Shown here piece after piece: positions 32,401 through 43,400 of a stretch of DNA of 64,000 bases. Location of the stretch: the NCBI GenBank assembly GCA_001599815.1, contig BCIA01000001.1, positions 5,290,978-5,354,977 on the forward strand. Direction: 5' to 3'. Every line of letters begins with the position of its first letter. Within the stretch, counting starts at the first letter, position 1. The DNA is from Furcasterigmium furcatum. Its lineage: Eukaryota; Ascomycota; Sordariomycetes; Glomerellales; Plectosphaerellaceae. The position numbers were made by a program, and so were the translations under genes. The notes below the pieces were generated by a model. That model searched no databases and was not told where the DNA came from. It saw only the letters and a program-made list of their open reading frames with translations.

Positions 32401-32911
32401 CATGGATATGGGCCAAGCAGCGTACGGCCTCGACATGCGCGCGGCATCCAGAATCGTTTTCTTGACTCCCGTGCTCAACCCTCAGGTTCAGGCCCAGGCT
32501 ATCGGCCGAGTCCGCCGGATCAGCCAGCAGAAGCCCGTATCCGTCGAGACGCTTGTGCTTCGCGGAAGTATGGAGGAAGTCATCCTGCAGCGCAAGAATA
32601 GCATGAGCGCGGCCGAGCACTGGAGGGTCAAGTCGCTCCTTGACGACCAGTCCATATACGACTGGATCCGCAACGCCCGAATCCGATTCAACCCGAAATC
32701 TGATTCGAGTGCGTTTGACCAGTTTGTGCCGTTGAAGCACCCCCAGCCGATCTTCGGAACGGGTTCCGGCCATGTGGAACATCCTGACGCGGATATCATG
32801 GATGTGGAGGTCCACACGAATGGGACGGCAACGCCGCAGACGAACGGCGTCAAGAGGGGAGCAGGGGGTGAGCACCAGGAGCCACTGGCTCGTCGTGTTC
32901 GTTTTGTTTGA
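29416..32911 (+). CDS. SNF2-family DNA-dependent ATPase/helicase
   Basis: Three exons (29416-32187, 32246-32337, 32392-32911), 1127 residues. Motif I is EQMGAGKT (280-287, Lys286). A region of about 110 residues follows before the PQNLLQQWQEEV segment. Motif II is DEGH (485-488) and motif III is VTGTPSR. The C-terminal helicase lobe is split by both introns: IQVPYLIYAKS, then LLMDMGQAAYGLDM, then motif VI QAIGRVRRISQQ. I see no RING finger, bromo- or chromodomain. SNF2 proteins remodel chromatin or translocate on DNA; the specific role here is unknown, and the layout fits a fungal-specific Rad5/Rad16-side lineage lacking a RING. The acceptor at 32245 was preferred because it gives an IQVPYL junction. 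Confidence 0.85.
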
Positions 32912-34651
32912 GAGCGATTGAAACTAGACAGGCTTGATGTTGCCGTTTGCTGAGATAACACAAGACTACATAGTCGTTGGCTTCGAGGGCGCGGTCCCTC
33001 CGCAAAACATAGGCCATTCATCATGTTCGGAGGTAGGACTGTCCCCGTCCTGTCTCCAACCTCCATAGGAATGAAATCTAGGGTTTCCCATCCCCGTCGT
33101 CGATGTCATTGACGCGCGCCTGGCTAGAGGCAATCGTCATCGCCCACTATGAGCCAACCTCTGCAGTAGAAAACCGGGAAAGATCGAGGTTGGCTGATGG
33201 GCAGTCGGCGATGGCTGCAGGAGGGTGGTTGGTCCATCTGGTTGCGGGGCTGGCGACATGGCGACATGGGATTGAGTTTCCGCATCTGAGGGAGAAACTC
33301 TCCCCGCATGGTCGACTAGACGACCAACCTCGACATCACCAGGGCCAAGGACTTTGCTGCATGATACCCGCTCTGGATGGCCCGCAGTTCGCCTGGCCCT
33401 CCTTGGCTGCGAGAAAACATCTTGACTGTCGGTTCTGAACTCTCACGTTTGACCGAGGGAGTCGTGTTTTGTCTCCATTTCGAGAGGTCGTCTGCATTAT
33501 GTATGCAAACCCAATGCGCGGGTTGGCAGAGCTAGAACCCTGCTGGTGATCTCTCCTCCTCCTCCTCGCTTACACGGTCGTTACTCTCGTCTCGGCTTTG
33601 GGTGCCGCAGCGGGGTGACAGATGGCACTAAAAGATCACTTCACCGATGGCTGACGCGTGGAGCTGAACTCGAGGCTGAGGAGCAGGGAGGCCCGCCGGG
33701 TCTGGATCTGAGCCATGCAAAACAAGGCCGTCAAGTGTTTCGGAATAGAAAGGACACAGGGTGAAATCAAGGCGGTGGGAGCAGATGCTGGTGCGCTAGG
33801 TCCGTTGCCAGGTTGTTTATTAGCGGGCAGGTTGAGTTAAACAAGGAATAACACCAGATGGAGGATCTCTTGGCCGTTCTGGCGAGCATGATTGGGTGGA
33901 CGGGCGGTCGAAGAAACGGGGCTCAGCCACATCAAGGGATGTTGATGACGGGGGTAGCCCGCTCCTCATGATGCGTGTAAGTGTTCATACACATTCTCGG
34001 CCGGCCTCCTAGTGGCCATCTCGAGGGTGGATGCTGTCAAATCGACGATCTACCAGGGCCTGCGTCTGTTCTCGGGGCCGTTTCGAATTGACTCGGAGGG
34101 GCCTGCCTGCATTGCGCGCGCGGGGGCACGCTCCTCTTGTCCTTCATGCAAGCTGAGCCTGATCTGTGGCCGTGGAGAATCCTACATAAGACAGTGAGGG
34201 GCCAAGCTGGACAAGTGGCATGCTGTTCGTCTCAAGTCTGGCCGGAGCTGAAAATCGAAGACCGTGACGGATTTCTAGCCATCCGAGAGATTCGACGAAA
34301 GGCTCTGCGGTGACAAGCTGACCACAGCAGGAGAGCACATCCGCACATGCAAAACCAACAACACAAGTCTGCGCCGGTGTCTTTCCGTCGACCGTCGGCT
34401 GCGCAAGAGGCGGAGGAACACGCAGCAGAGGCGCTGGCGGCTTGCTTGATCCGAACCAGTGCAGTGGCCGGGGCGCCAGGAAAAAAAGGAAAGGCAAGGA
34501 AGGGCAGCCTGAAGCTGACATATAACCTCGCTCCAACCCCCCAGTCCGGTCTTGAGACCAACGCCGACTTGAATCGACCTCTTGTCATTTGGCAAGACGG
34601 ATATCCCGAACCTCGACAAAACTCGGCCGGTCCTCCAGAGAAACTCTCCGC
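32912..34651. other. Intergenic region, no gene seen
   Basis: 1.7 kb. Overlapping frames near 34144-34867 on the minus strand mirror the tentative small gene on the plus strand and are not supported. No RNA gene or mobile element is recognised. Confidence 0.4.
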
Positions 34652-35086
34652 ATGACAGGCGCAGTGCAACATCTCGACAAGTCGCACCCGCACCCGAGAG
34701 GAACTACCTTCAGGTCGTACGAGGACCCGACTCGAGACGAGATGGCCGCCGGACGATCGCAGCCGCAGGCCCAAGTGCAGCCGCAGCCATGGGTGGCCCA
34801 CGTCCACGACGCACAACGACAATACCAGGAGCAGATGTTTCGGAAACAAAGCAAGAAGGCGAAGCATGGCTCCCTCCCGCCAGACGCGGAAGCGCTGCGG
34901 CGGGGTGCCTACGCGTCCATCTGGGGAGAGTTGGCCATCCGGGACGGAAAGCCAGAGGCTCGGTACGTGCTATTTTCGTTTGTCCCAGTGTTCATGTTGA
35001 TTTGTCGATTTGCGAGAGAGGGACGCACCGAGACGTCTGACTCAAGTGGGCACGATCGTTCGGGTATCAGCAGCCACCCGATCTGA
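34652..35086 (+). CDS. Hypothetical small basic protein
   Basis: ATG at 34652; 144 residues if unspliced. The first about 105 residues read like a real protein: Lys/Gln/His-rich with a charged helical stretch (HVHDAQRQYQEQMFRKQSKK) and SLPPDAEALRRGAYASIWGE. After PEAR a good donor (GTACGT at 34962) appears. The sequence then turns hydrophobic and unlike the rest, so an intron ending before the final SHPI codons is plausible and would keep the frame. I recognise no family. It may be a genuine small gene or chance. Confidence 0.35.
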   Translation: MTGAVQHLDKSHPHPRGTTFRSYEDPTRDEMAAGRSQPQAQVQPQPWVAHVHDAQRQYQEQMFRKQSKKAKHGSLPPDAEALRRGAYASIWGELAIRDGKPEARYVLFSFVPVFMLICRFAREGRTETSDSSGHDRSGISSHPI

Positions 35087-36737
35087 CTGGCGGCGTTGGA
35101 CTGGAAGTTGAAGGTGTCAGAGTGCGTCAACCTGCAACTTGCATTCCAGTCGGGTCAGTCCCAGTGGACGTTCGCCCCGGGTTCCACTCCGGGCGGGGCG
35201 CACCCGACCTGGGCCCCGAAGACGTGCAGCCTGCTCAGTGGGCCTGAGCGCTGTGGGAAAGTTCCATCTCCAGCGCGGGCACCTCATCACATGGATGGCC
35301 GGGAGGCAAGTGCTACTGGACCCCTCCGTCAGCCATGACCTCTGAGTGGAATCACAAAGACAGAAACGAACGAAAACACACGCATCCCACCAAACCACCT
35401 CACATCGCCAAACAGAGTCAGACATTCTTGGACTCACTCACCTCGCATCACATTCTGCGGTCGTTCTCGTTCTCCGGGCCTCGCAATCATTGCCCTCGTC
35501 CAAGCGGACCGGGTGCTGGCAAAGGCCTCGAGAATCACCTGGCAGCCATGCGCCGGCGGCGACCTGCATCTTTACATATCATCGCCATCAGATCATCCTC
35601 TGTGGACGCTTTGACACCGACAGGCCAGACACCCCGCTCCCCTGCTCCCTGTTCTTGGCTCAACGGTGCCCAGCCCGCGAGGGCGGAGAAGCAATTACAC
35701 CAGGGCGACAGTTTGCCTCGTGTTCACCAGATGCGACATGCGAGTCCGACAGCTTTGCGCCGGATGGCCGACATGGACAGGCCATGGTCCGAAATGCGAT
35801 GCGGCGCGTGTTCCGCCCTCTTCCATCGTCTCTCTCTCCCTCATCCCTCCCACGCCTTCATTCACCCCACGACCTCACCGCTCCCTCCCTCGAGTCCCTC
35901 CCCCAAGGAGAGATCCCTAAATAGGGATGCACCCCGACTCCGGACATCGCAATTTCCACAACAGCCCCCCAAGGCGGCTCTTCGACTTTAGCGGCCAAGG
36001 CGGCGCCTGCGGGCTGCGAGAGAGAGCCTCGCGCTAAAAAGGGGTTCGGCTCTGATTCTGCCCGTTGTGACGGTCAATCTTCCGATCCTCGTCAGCCCCT
36101 TGGCCCAACATGCAGCCAAGCCGCCGCCACGGAGCTTTTTTAGCGACTCTTCACTGAGGCCGGGCTCTGCGACCACTGCGCTCCGTCATCCGGCGTGGCG
36201 CTATGCCGCCTTGGGGCTGACTCCCAGGCCATCTCAATTGGCGATCAGAGCGCCGGCCCTCCGAGCAGCCCACCCCTGGACCACCCTGAACCACCCTCGA
36301 CCACTCACCACGCCTGCTTGCCTGAGCCCGGCACGTTGCCCAGCCGCTGCTAGTCTGGGGGTGGTGCTCCGTGAACCCTGCGTGCCGAGATCGAACATGG
36401 GATGGCACCGTTGCGTGCGAACCGACTCGCTCGCTTTGCTTTTTCCCTTGCCCGGCCCTCCTCCCTCTCTTTTAACCGTTGCGGGAGCCAGTCAAGTGTC
36501 TTTCCTGATCAATCATCCGTCCCCTTCTCATTAATTTACGTCTTGCGCTGGTTGCTGGCCGAGAGCTCTCTGGCTTCCTCCATGTTCATCAACGGCCAGT
36601 ACTAACACGACCACGACGCCAGCGCTCCTCGCAAGCTCCAGCACAAGAGACGCAACTCGGCCTCGCCCGCTGTACACTACGCCGGCTGCGATGAGAACCG
36701 TTTGAAAGCGCCTCCACGCCGCCTTCAACCTCCCACC
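35087..36737. other. Long leader/intergenic region before the F-box gene
   Basis: 1.65 kb, C/T-rich with many CCACCC and CTCC runs toward the right end, typical of a fungal promoter and 5' UTR. No gene is seen. Confidence 0.4.
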
Positions 36738-39033
36738 ATGGCCGCCACCACGGTCATGGCCAACCGGGCCATGCCGTCCTACCACGGCGCCTCCTCCGAG
36801 TTCTATCCCCTCGAGCTCGACCAGCCGGTCAACGACTACATGGGCAAGATGAATCGTGACACCGGCCGCCTGCCTCGCTCTGCTGCTCCGGGATTCGAGA
36901 GGTCCGCGTTACTGCATCACAAGAGCGAGGATGGGTATCCGTTTGCTCTGAACCGGCCCAGGAAGCTCTCTGCCGCCACCACAGTGACTGTCACGCCGCT
37001 CGCCACTCCTACTGACAGCTTCGATTCACGGTCACGGAGCTCATCATGGAGCAGCCAGACGAGTATTCAGTCCAAAGACTCCGCGAATTTCCAAACGTGG
37101 CGCAGCCCAGAGTATGGCTACCAGTCCCCCAGCCCGATGAGGGCCACCTTTCAGAAGGTGATCACACCCCAACCCGGTGAACTCTTCGCGACGTTGCCAG
37201 GAAACGTGCTGGACTTGATCCTTGCCAAGCTGAAGGAGTCGCATCTCGAGCCCAAGAGCGACAGCTGCTCGACATGCTGGATGAGAGACGTATGCGCCGT
37301 CGCTTCCACCTCGCGGAAGTGGTCCAGACCTGCTCGTCTCGCCCTGTAAGTCGGCCTTGATACTCCCAGATCTCGGTCAAGTTCTGTATTTCTAACAACC
37401 GGAAAGCTACCAGGACATTCAGCTGAATGGCTCAGACGCAGCCACCCAGAAGAAGCGGTATAAGTTGGCTCACAGCTCCAGGCTCATCTTGTTGCGGAGG
37501 TCACTGCGAGCCAACCCCCAGCTCGCCGCCATTGTGCGGTCTCTGAAGGTTCCCAACATGCCAGCTGCCGCGTCTTTGGATGAATATCACAATCTCGTCG
37601 CGACCCTGGTGATGGAGTGCCCCAACTTGGAGCGCTTGGTCGGCCTTCATCCTCGATACGGTCACACCTTCAGCCGACTCTTCCACGCGCTCTCCACGAG
37701 AAAGCACCTCAAGCAGATGGACTGGATTCTGGAGGCACCCTCCGCCGAACAACTGCCACAGCGCCCTCGCTCTCGCCCAGGGTCACGCCCAGGATCTAGC
37801 TCGGGCAAGTCCGCCAACACGACAAGGCCTCGGCGGAGTTCCGGCGTGGGGTTGGAGTCACATGAGATTGCGACCTTCCTGGAACAACATGTCAATTGGA
37901 TGGAACTCGAGACCCTTTCAATCCACTGTCTTCCGGGGGCGACCCTTGCTCCAGAAGGCTTGGTGACCAAGGTCCTCAGACTACTTCCGTCTCTGAAGCA
38001 TCTCCACCTCTCCCGCTTGTCGCCGTCAGCCTTCAATGACAAGTCGCTGCAAGCCCTCCCCTCACTCGAGACATTGTCATTGTCCCATATGCCGGGAGTG
38101 ACGAGCAATGGCCTCTCCTCCTTTGCTACGCTGCCGACCAGCCAGGCCATGAAGCACCTCACCCTGCGCCACGTCAGCGTCGATTCCCTCCCTGCGCTTG
38201 TTCGCATACTGTCTCATCTGACCGATCTGCGAACACTCGCACTCGTTCAATCGTTTGCTCCTGCACTCCCGGAGGACACCATGATTTGGCTGATGCCCTA
38301 TCTGGCTTCAACTTCGCTTCGCAAACTTCACTGGGATATCACCACCCCATCGCCAATGGCTCATGCGGCGGACAGTATTATGGCAAGGAGCATCGCTGCT
38401 AATGGATTCCCGGCACTCCGGTTCCTGCGCACACCGAACGACCCCGAAGGCGTGTTTCAGTCTCTCTGCCGTCCCGTTGACCGAATTGAAACGGCTAGCG
38501 ATCGTTTCCGCTTCCCGGGCCAGAACAATGCCGGGCTTATTCACCGATGCGGTACCTATGACAGCCTCGCCAGCCTCAGCAACGGGAGTGACAGCAGTGT
38601 GCAATCGCCTGCATCACCTCGCACGCCGACGAGTTCGTCTTCCATCACCATCCTCAAAGAGACGAGCGATCTCCGTGACGCACGACAGGCGGCGCAGGCC
38701 AGGCTTGACGCCGCCCGTCACCAGCCACGGTTCCTAGTCCATGTCACGGACGAAGAAGGGTACCTCGTGGACGAGTTCTCCCTGGCAGGATTCATGGGCA
38801 CCATTGGTAGCCCTATCAAGTATGACCTGAGCGCCAACTTGGGTGCTCGTGACGAAAAGGGAGGGCTGGTCGATGTCGACGACGTGATGGCCCATTGCGG
38901 CGAGGACGTGAACGAACGCGAGGGCTGCAACGGCCGCTGGAACATGAGCACCAACGGCAACCTCGACCGCAAGGAGAAGGAGAGGTGGTACCACACCGAG
39001 CGAGGTCGCTGGACGGGCCTGCATCTCGCTTAG
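36738..39033 (+). CDS. F-box/LRR-like protein
   Basis: Two exons (36738-37345, 37407-39033), 744 residues. The ATG has a strong CCACCATGG context. The first about 150 residues are Ser/Thr-rich and disordered. An F-box-like motif follows (about 155-203: LFATLPGNVLDLILAKLKES, ending CAVASTSRKW), the segment that binds Skp1 in SCF ubiquitin ligases. Residues 230-480 contain leucine-rich repeats (LPSLKHLHLSRLS, LPSLETLSLSHM, LTDLRTLALVQS) that would select substrates. The C-terminal part (about 640-744) is a separate charged domain (HVTDEEGYLVDEFSLAGFMG). The substrate is unknown. The intron ends in AAG after a CTAAC branch site. Confidence 0.8.
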
Positions 39034-39769
39034 CCGAGCGGCGACGGCCCCACTCTTGATCTTGATGATCTTGACTTTCCTGCATAACTTCCTCTGCATT
39101 TGCAAGGAGGGAGGACTATTTCATGATTTATGACTGACAAAAGGCGTCTGGGACATACCCTGCATCTATTGATGCATGTAGCATAGCATATGGGTTGCAC
39201 ATCATATGGCATTTGATTTTCTGTAATATCTCTGTTTGGCTGGGCGTTTGGAGAATCAACTCGCCGGGGTATATGCGTATCTTGCATGGAATCGGCATGG
39301 GAGTGGATAGTCGGTTGGAGAGCGGGAGCAGCGACCGCAAGTAATGAACCAAGTGCAGAGCAAAGACTATTCCCAGACATCGTGATGCTTGAAAAATTCC
39401 GAACCAGGCTTTCTTTGGATTGCACTGAGCGAACAGCTCGACGTTGAATACACATGGGCCTGAATATCATCCCAGAGATGAATGACGCTGCAGGTCCGCC
39501 GGGCCGCACCGGGCCGGGACCAGTCCTGGGACCCACATCTGACCTCCGAGCTTAAAGCTTCAAACTCATCCTCGGTTCATCATAAATCAACAACTACCAC
39601 AAGGGTCAGAGTGCAGTCGTGAGAGAGACCGGCCAAACAAGTCATTGAACACACCCATAGCCAACTCAGCTCCTCCTCTTCACAACCGACGGGTTGGCCA
39701 TTGGCGACCCTTTCCAAAGGCCACGGCCTCCAGCCTCCTGATCCTCATCACGCCCTACCAGCCAGCACC
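39034..39769. other. Intergenic region, no gene seen
   Basis: 736 bp between the F-box and SDHAF3 genes on the same strand. The left half is AT-richer, as a 3' flank. Short antisense frames are not supported. Confidence 0.4.
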
Positions 39770-40313
39770 ATGCGCCCATCACCCACCCGCCTCGCCTCCG
39801 CGGCCTCAAGCGCCGGCGCGACCCGCCTCGGCGCACACGCACCCATGCCACTGCTGCCGCCAATCCCCCTGTACCGCCGTCTCCTGCGCGCGCACCGCAA
39901 GTTCCTGCCGGTGGAGATGCGGCTGCTGGGAGACGAGTACGTCAAGGCAGAGTTTCGGGCGCATAGGGAGGTGGAGAACCCGGCGCACTTGGTAGGTGTT
40001 CATCTCTTGCGTGGCAAATTCTTGGACGCCAGTCCTGTGCTGCTCGGGTGGCGTGGCTAACGGGGGCACCAGATCGGGTTTCTCACGGAGTGGCAGCTCT
40101 ACGCGCAGAAAGTCGAGGGCGAGTCATGGGTGGGGGAGAAGATTGACAGGACCAAGTTTGAGAAGTTGAGTGGTGAGTTGCATCTCTTTCGCGCGATGAC
40201 ATGCGACAGAGCTGACGGGCACAGACGACCAAGTAGGCCAGCTGTATGAACTGATGCAGGCCATCAAGAAGAGGAGGGAGGAGGGTGAGGGATCCGGCGA
40301 ACCGAGTTCATGA
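39770..40313 (+). CDS. SDH7: Succinate dehydrogenase assembly factor 3 (ACN9 family)
   Basis: Three exons (39770-39991, 40073-40172, 40225-40313), 136 residues. The LYR motif is at 34-36 (LYRRLLRAHRKFLP), followed by the family core GDEYVKAEFRAHREVENPAHL|IGFLTEWQ, with intron 1 exactly before IGF. Then come EKIDRTKFEKLSDDQVGQLYELM, with intron 2 in the Asp codon, and a Lys/Arg/Glu tail. The first 30 residues are Arg/Ala/Ser-rich and suit mitochondrial import. SDHAF3 helps insert Fe-S clusters into the Sdh2 subunit of complex II. It is convergent with the DEAH helicase, 164 bp between stops. Confidence 0.94.
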
Positions 40314-40477
40314 TGGCCCGAAGCGAAGTGGCCCATGAGACTGGAGAAGTTATGTTTAGAAGATGACGAACTCGAGGTGATTCTAGCATTGTACACAATT
40401 GTAACACCTGATATATATCTAGACGAAGCCGCTTGCTATATGCGATTGAATCAAATCTATCGGCTTGATATCACGGC

Positions 40478-42907
40478 CTATGATCTGTCCCCATGCAGGG
40501 CCTCCACGATCCAGTTGGCCTGGATGGCCGAGACCTTTTTGCAATACGACTTTGTCGTGTACACATGCTCTAAAAACAGGATCGCCTCGACCTTGCGCCC
40601 GTGCATGGAGCTGCTGGGGTGAATGGCGACTGTATGCTTCCCGAGCGACGTGACATACGACGCATCCGGGGCCAGCACGGCTGTCTTGCTCACGAACCCG
40701 CGCAGGAAGCACTTCAGGATTGTCTCGGCCCGCTCGGGCGCCGGCGGGGCGAAGGGCTGGGGATCTGGAGGGGGCGCTTCCGCCAGGAGGCCTTCGCGGA
40801 GACAGAGGGCGCGCAGCTGGCGGCGGATGTTCATCGCCGTGCGCATGTTGCGGAGGTTGACCTTGCGGCGGCGGCACCAGGCGACGCGGTCTGCGTTCTC
40901 GGCGGCGTAGAGCTGCATGGTCGTCAGGTAGGTGAGGATGTCTCCCTCGCGGCGGCGGAGCTCCTTGCGGGCATCTTCAACTTCTTCCTGTTGCTCCTCG
41001 GAGTGGAGCTGGTGGAAGATGTCGTCGCCGGATGTCAGGGCGGCGATGACATCGATCGCTTCGAGGACGCAGTCGTAGTGTGGCTTGGCCGCGGCGAGGA
41101 GAACGGTGCCCAGGGGAGCGGGGATGGGGAAGGAAGCCATCTTGCGGCCGGCCGGTGTGATGGCACCGTCATCGGCAAGGGCGCCGAGTGAATGTAAGTG
41201 GAGGAGGGCTCGCTCAATGGCGTCGGTGGCCGGGGCATCCATGAGAGGAAAGGCAAGGACGTCGTCGATGCCCCGCGCTTTCATGGTGAGAACAGCGCCG
41301 AGGACGTCGATACGCAGGATCTCGGGTAGATCAGTCTCGTGAAGAGTGCTAAAGACTTCTTCGGTGTAGAGGCGGTAACACTTGCCCGGTCCCTCACGGC
41401 CAGCACGACCGGTCCTCTGGATTGCCGAAGACTTGGAGATAGGCTTCGCCAGCAGAGATTCCATCCCTAGACGGGAGCGGAACTGCTTAACCTTTGCCTT
41501 GCCACAGTCGAGGACGTAGCGAACTCCAGGTACGGTAACGGATGTCTCTGCAATGTTGGTGGCGAGGACGATCTTGCGGGTGAAGGCGCCCTTGATTGGC
41601 TTGAATGCTTCATGCTGAGCTTCGATAGAGAGTTGGCCAAAGAGGGGGAACACTTTGATCTTTGGCACGTTCGCTGGGAGCGCGGCAGCATGCTCCTCGA
41701 TCAGGGTCTGCGCTGCCTCGATTTCCTCCTGGCCAGTGAGGAAAGCGAGCACGTCTCCCGGAAGAGGCTCTTCGTTGTGAATCTTGAAGATGGCCTTCAT
41801 CAGCCCCTCCTGGATGTCGGGGATGGCCTTCGGGAGGTGAATCGTCTGCACCGGGAATTGTCGTCCCGGAATCTTGAGATCTGCCACAGAGACCACTTTC
41901 TTCGCTGCGTCTGCGTCGGGAATGTCCTCTGTTCCCGAGAAGAAGCCGTTGATCCTCTCAACATCAGCCGTGGCACTCATCACTACAACCTTGAGGGGGA
42001 TGCCACCTCGCCCCGCCAAGTCACCCTGGAGGATTTGCTTCAAGAACCCCGAGAGCAAGTCGACATCCACACTCCGCTCGTGAATCTCATCCACGATGAT
42101 GGCGCTGTAATTCCGCAGGTGCGGATCATGCAGCAGCTCCTGCAGCAGCATGCCCTCTGTGACGAACTTGATCTTCGTCCCCTTGGGCACGCAGTGGTCG
42201 AATCGAACGGAGTAACCGACCAGCCCTTCTCGTTTGGGTGCTTCACCATCTTTGCCGGCGCCCTTCAACGGCGTCCCTGCCTCTCGCGAGACACGGTGCG
42301 CCAGGGTTGTGGCGGCGACTCGCCTGGGCTGCGTGATGGCAACAACACCGCCGACAGCTGCGTCATTGCCGTCGGCAAGTTTGACGGTCTTGCGGCGGCA
42401 CCAAGACTCCGAGATGAGGAACTGGGGAACCTGGGTCGATTTACCGGAACCGGTCTCGGCGGCGAGGACGACAACGTCGTTTTGGCGGACAAGGGTCTGT
42501 ATCTCCTTCCGATGGGGCCAGATTGGGAGTTGCTGGCGAGTTTTGAGGAGCACGGGGTCTTCTCTCCAGCGTGGTGACGAGGACGAGGACGACGCGGACT
42601 CCACGTCTCTCCTCGATTTCGATGTGCCGGGCGTCCTCGAATCCTGGGAGTTGCCGTCGCCCTTGGTTGGTTTAGACCGTTTGTGTGTCGTCTTGTGAGC
42701 GACGGCCTCCGACTTGTCGCCCTCTTGAGTCTGACGCTCATCCTGCCGTGACGGCGTCCCGTTCGTTGAAGGAGGCTCGACGGCTTTCTTGGCCGGGGGG
42801 TTGAAGTAGCCCTCTAACGAGAGGACCTTGTTGCCGACCTTGACGACATTCTGGTTGTTCAGCTTGCGCTTCTTGCTCTTGGGCTCTCCGCCCTTGAGAT
42901 CGGCCAT
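40478..42907 (-). CDS. DHR2: DEAH-box RNA helicase, Dhr2-like
   Basis: Single exon, 809 residues from the ATG at 42907. The N-terminal 110 residues are basic and Ser-rich with nuclear-localisation-like KSKKRK (11-16). Helicase motifs appear in order: GSGKST (153-158), TQPRRVAA, DEIH (273-276), SAT (311-313), the C-lobe LATNIAETS, and QRTGRAGR (497-504). The helicase-associated HA2 and OB-fold domains follow. Lack of long S1 or RS-type N-terminal parts argues against Prp22/Prp16. In yeast, Dhr2 is a nucleolar helicase needed for small-subunit rRNA processing; DHX33/DHX40-type relatives are the animal counterparts. It is convergent with the SDHAF3 gene. Confidence 0.88.
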   Translation of the reverse strand: MADLKGGEPKSKKRKLNNQNVVKVGNKVLSLEGYFNPPAKKAVEPPSTNGTPSRQDERQTQEGDKSEAVAHKTTHKRSKPTKGDGNSQDSRTPGTSKSRRDVESASSSSSSPRWREDPVLLKTRQQLPIWPHRKEIQTLVRQNDVVVLAAETGSGKSTQVPQFLISESWCRRKTVKLADGNDAAVGGVVAITQPRRVAATTLAHRVSREAGTPLKGAGKDGEAPKREGLVGYSVRFDHCVPKGTKIKFVTEGMLLQELLHDPHLRNYSAIIVDEIHERSVDVDLLSGFLKQILQGDLAGRGGIPLKVVVMSATADVERINGFFSGTEDIPDADAAKKVVSVADLKIPGRQFPVQTIHLPKAIPDIQEGLMKAIFKIHNEEPLPGDVLAFLTGQEEIEAAQTLIEEHAAALPANVPKIKVFPLFGQLSIEAQHEAFKPIKGAFTRKIVLATNIAETSVTVPGVRYVLDCGKAKVKQFRSRLGMESLLAKPISKSSAIQRTGRAGREGPGKCYRLYTEEVFSTLHETDLPEILRIDVLGAVLTMKARGIDDVLAFPLMDAPATDAIERALLHLHSLGALADDGAITPAGRKMASFPIPAPLGTVLLAAAKPHYDCVLEAIDVIAALTSGDDIFHQLHSEEQQEEVEDARKELRRREGDILTYLTTMQLYAAENADRVAWCRRRKVNLRNMRTAMNIRRQLRALCLREGLLAEAPPPDPQPFAPPAPERAETILKCFLRGFVSKTAVLAPDASYVTSLGKHTVAIHPSSSMHGRKVEAILFLEHVYTTKSYCKKVSAIQANWIVEALHGDRS

Positions 42908-43400
42908 GGTGGTGAGTTGTCTGTGTGTGATCGTAGGTTCAGTTGGATGCCCGTGATGCCCATCGAAAATTTGAGAGGGAAAATTCCACGCAGAATTTCC
43001 ACAGGTACAACTCACACCGGCCACCCCACATTGGCAGCCAAACACACAGGGTTTTCTGGAAGTGCCCGGGGGCCACTTCCCGCTTCCCTATTTTTAGCGC
43101 TAAACCTCGCTGCTGGGGGTGGTCGGTATGTCTCGGTGAGGACTGCAGTGTGTCTGCCCTGGTTTCCTACTTCCCTCCCCAATAATTTTATGCTGGAACT
43201 GATGAAGATTTAATCAAATGCGCCTGGCCGTGAGACAGATATCGACTGAAGTATTGCGGAGGCCCCAGCTCGTTACACCGATAACCTACCTACGCCAAAT
43301 TCGACTGGGCTCTTCACCATCTCCGGCTCTTCCCTTCATCCTCCCCAGAACCCCGCACTGCCAGTTCGTGCTATACAACCCTGGACCACAGGAAGTCAAG
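42908..43400. promoter_or_regulatory. Divergent intergenic region
   Basis: 493 bp between the DEAH helicase (-) and NIF3-like (+) starts; both promoters must lie here. No additional gene. Confidence 0.45.

Noticed and set aside
32342..32911. Separate small gene at the end of the SNF2 locus
   Set aside because: Motif VI and lobe-2 sequence, with intact splice sites and phase, show it is the last exon of the SNF2 gene.
41612..42577. 321-codon plus-strand frame over the DEAH helicase
   Set aside because: Antisense shadow of the helicase core.
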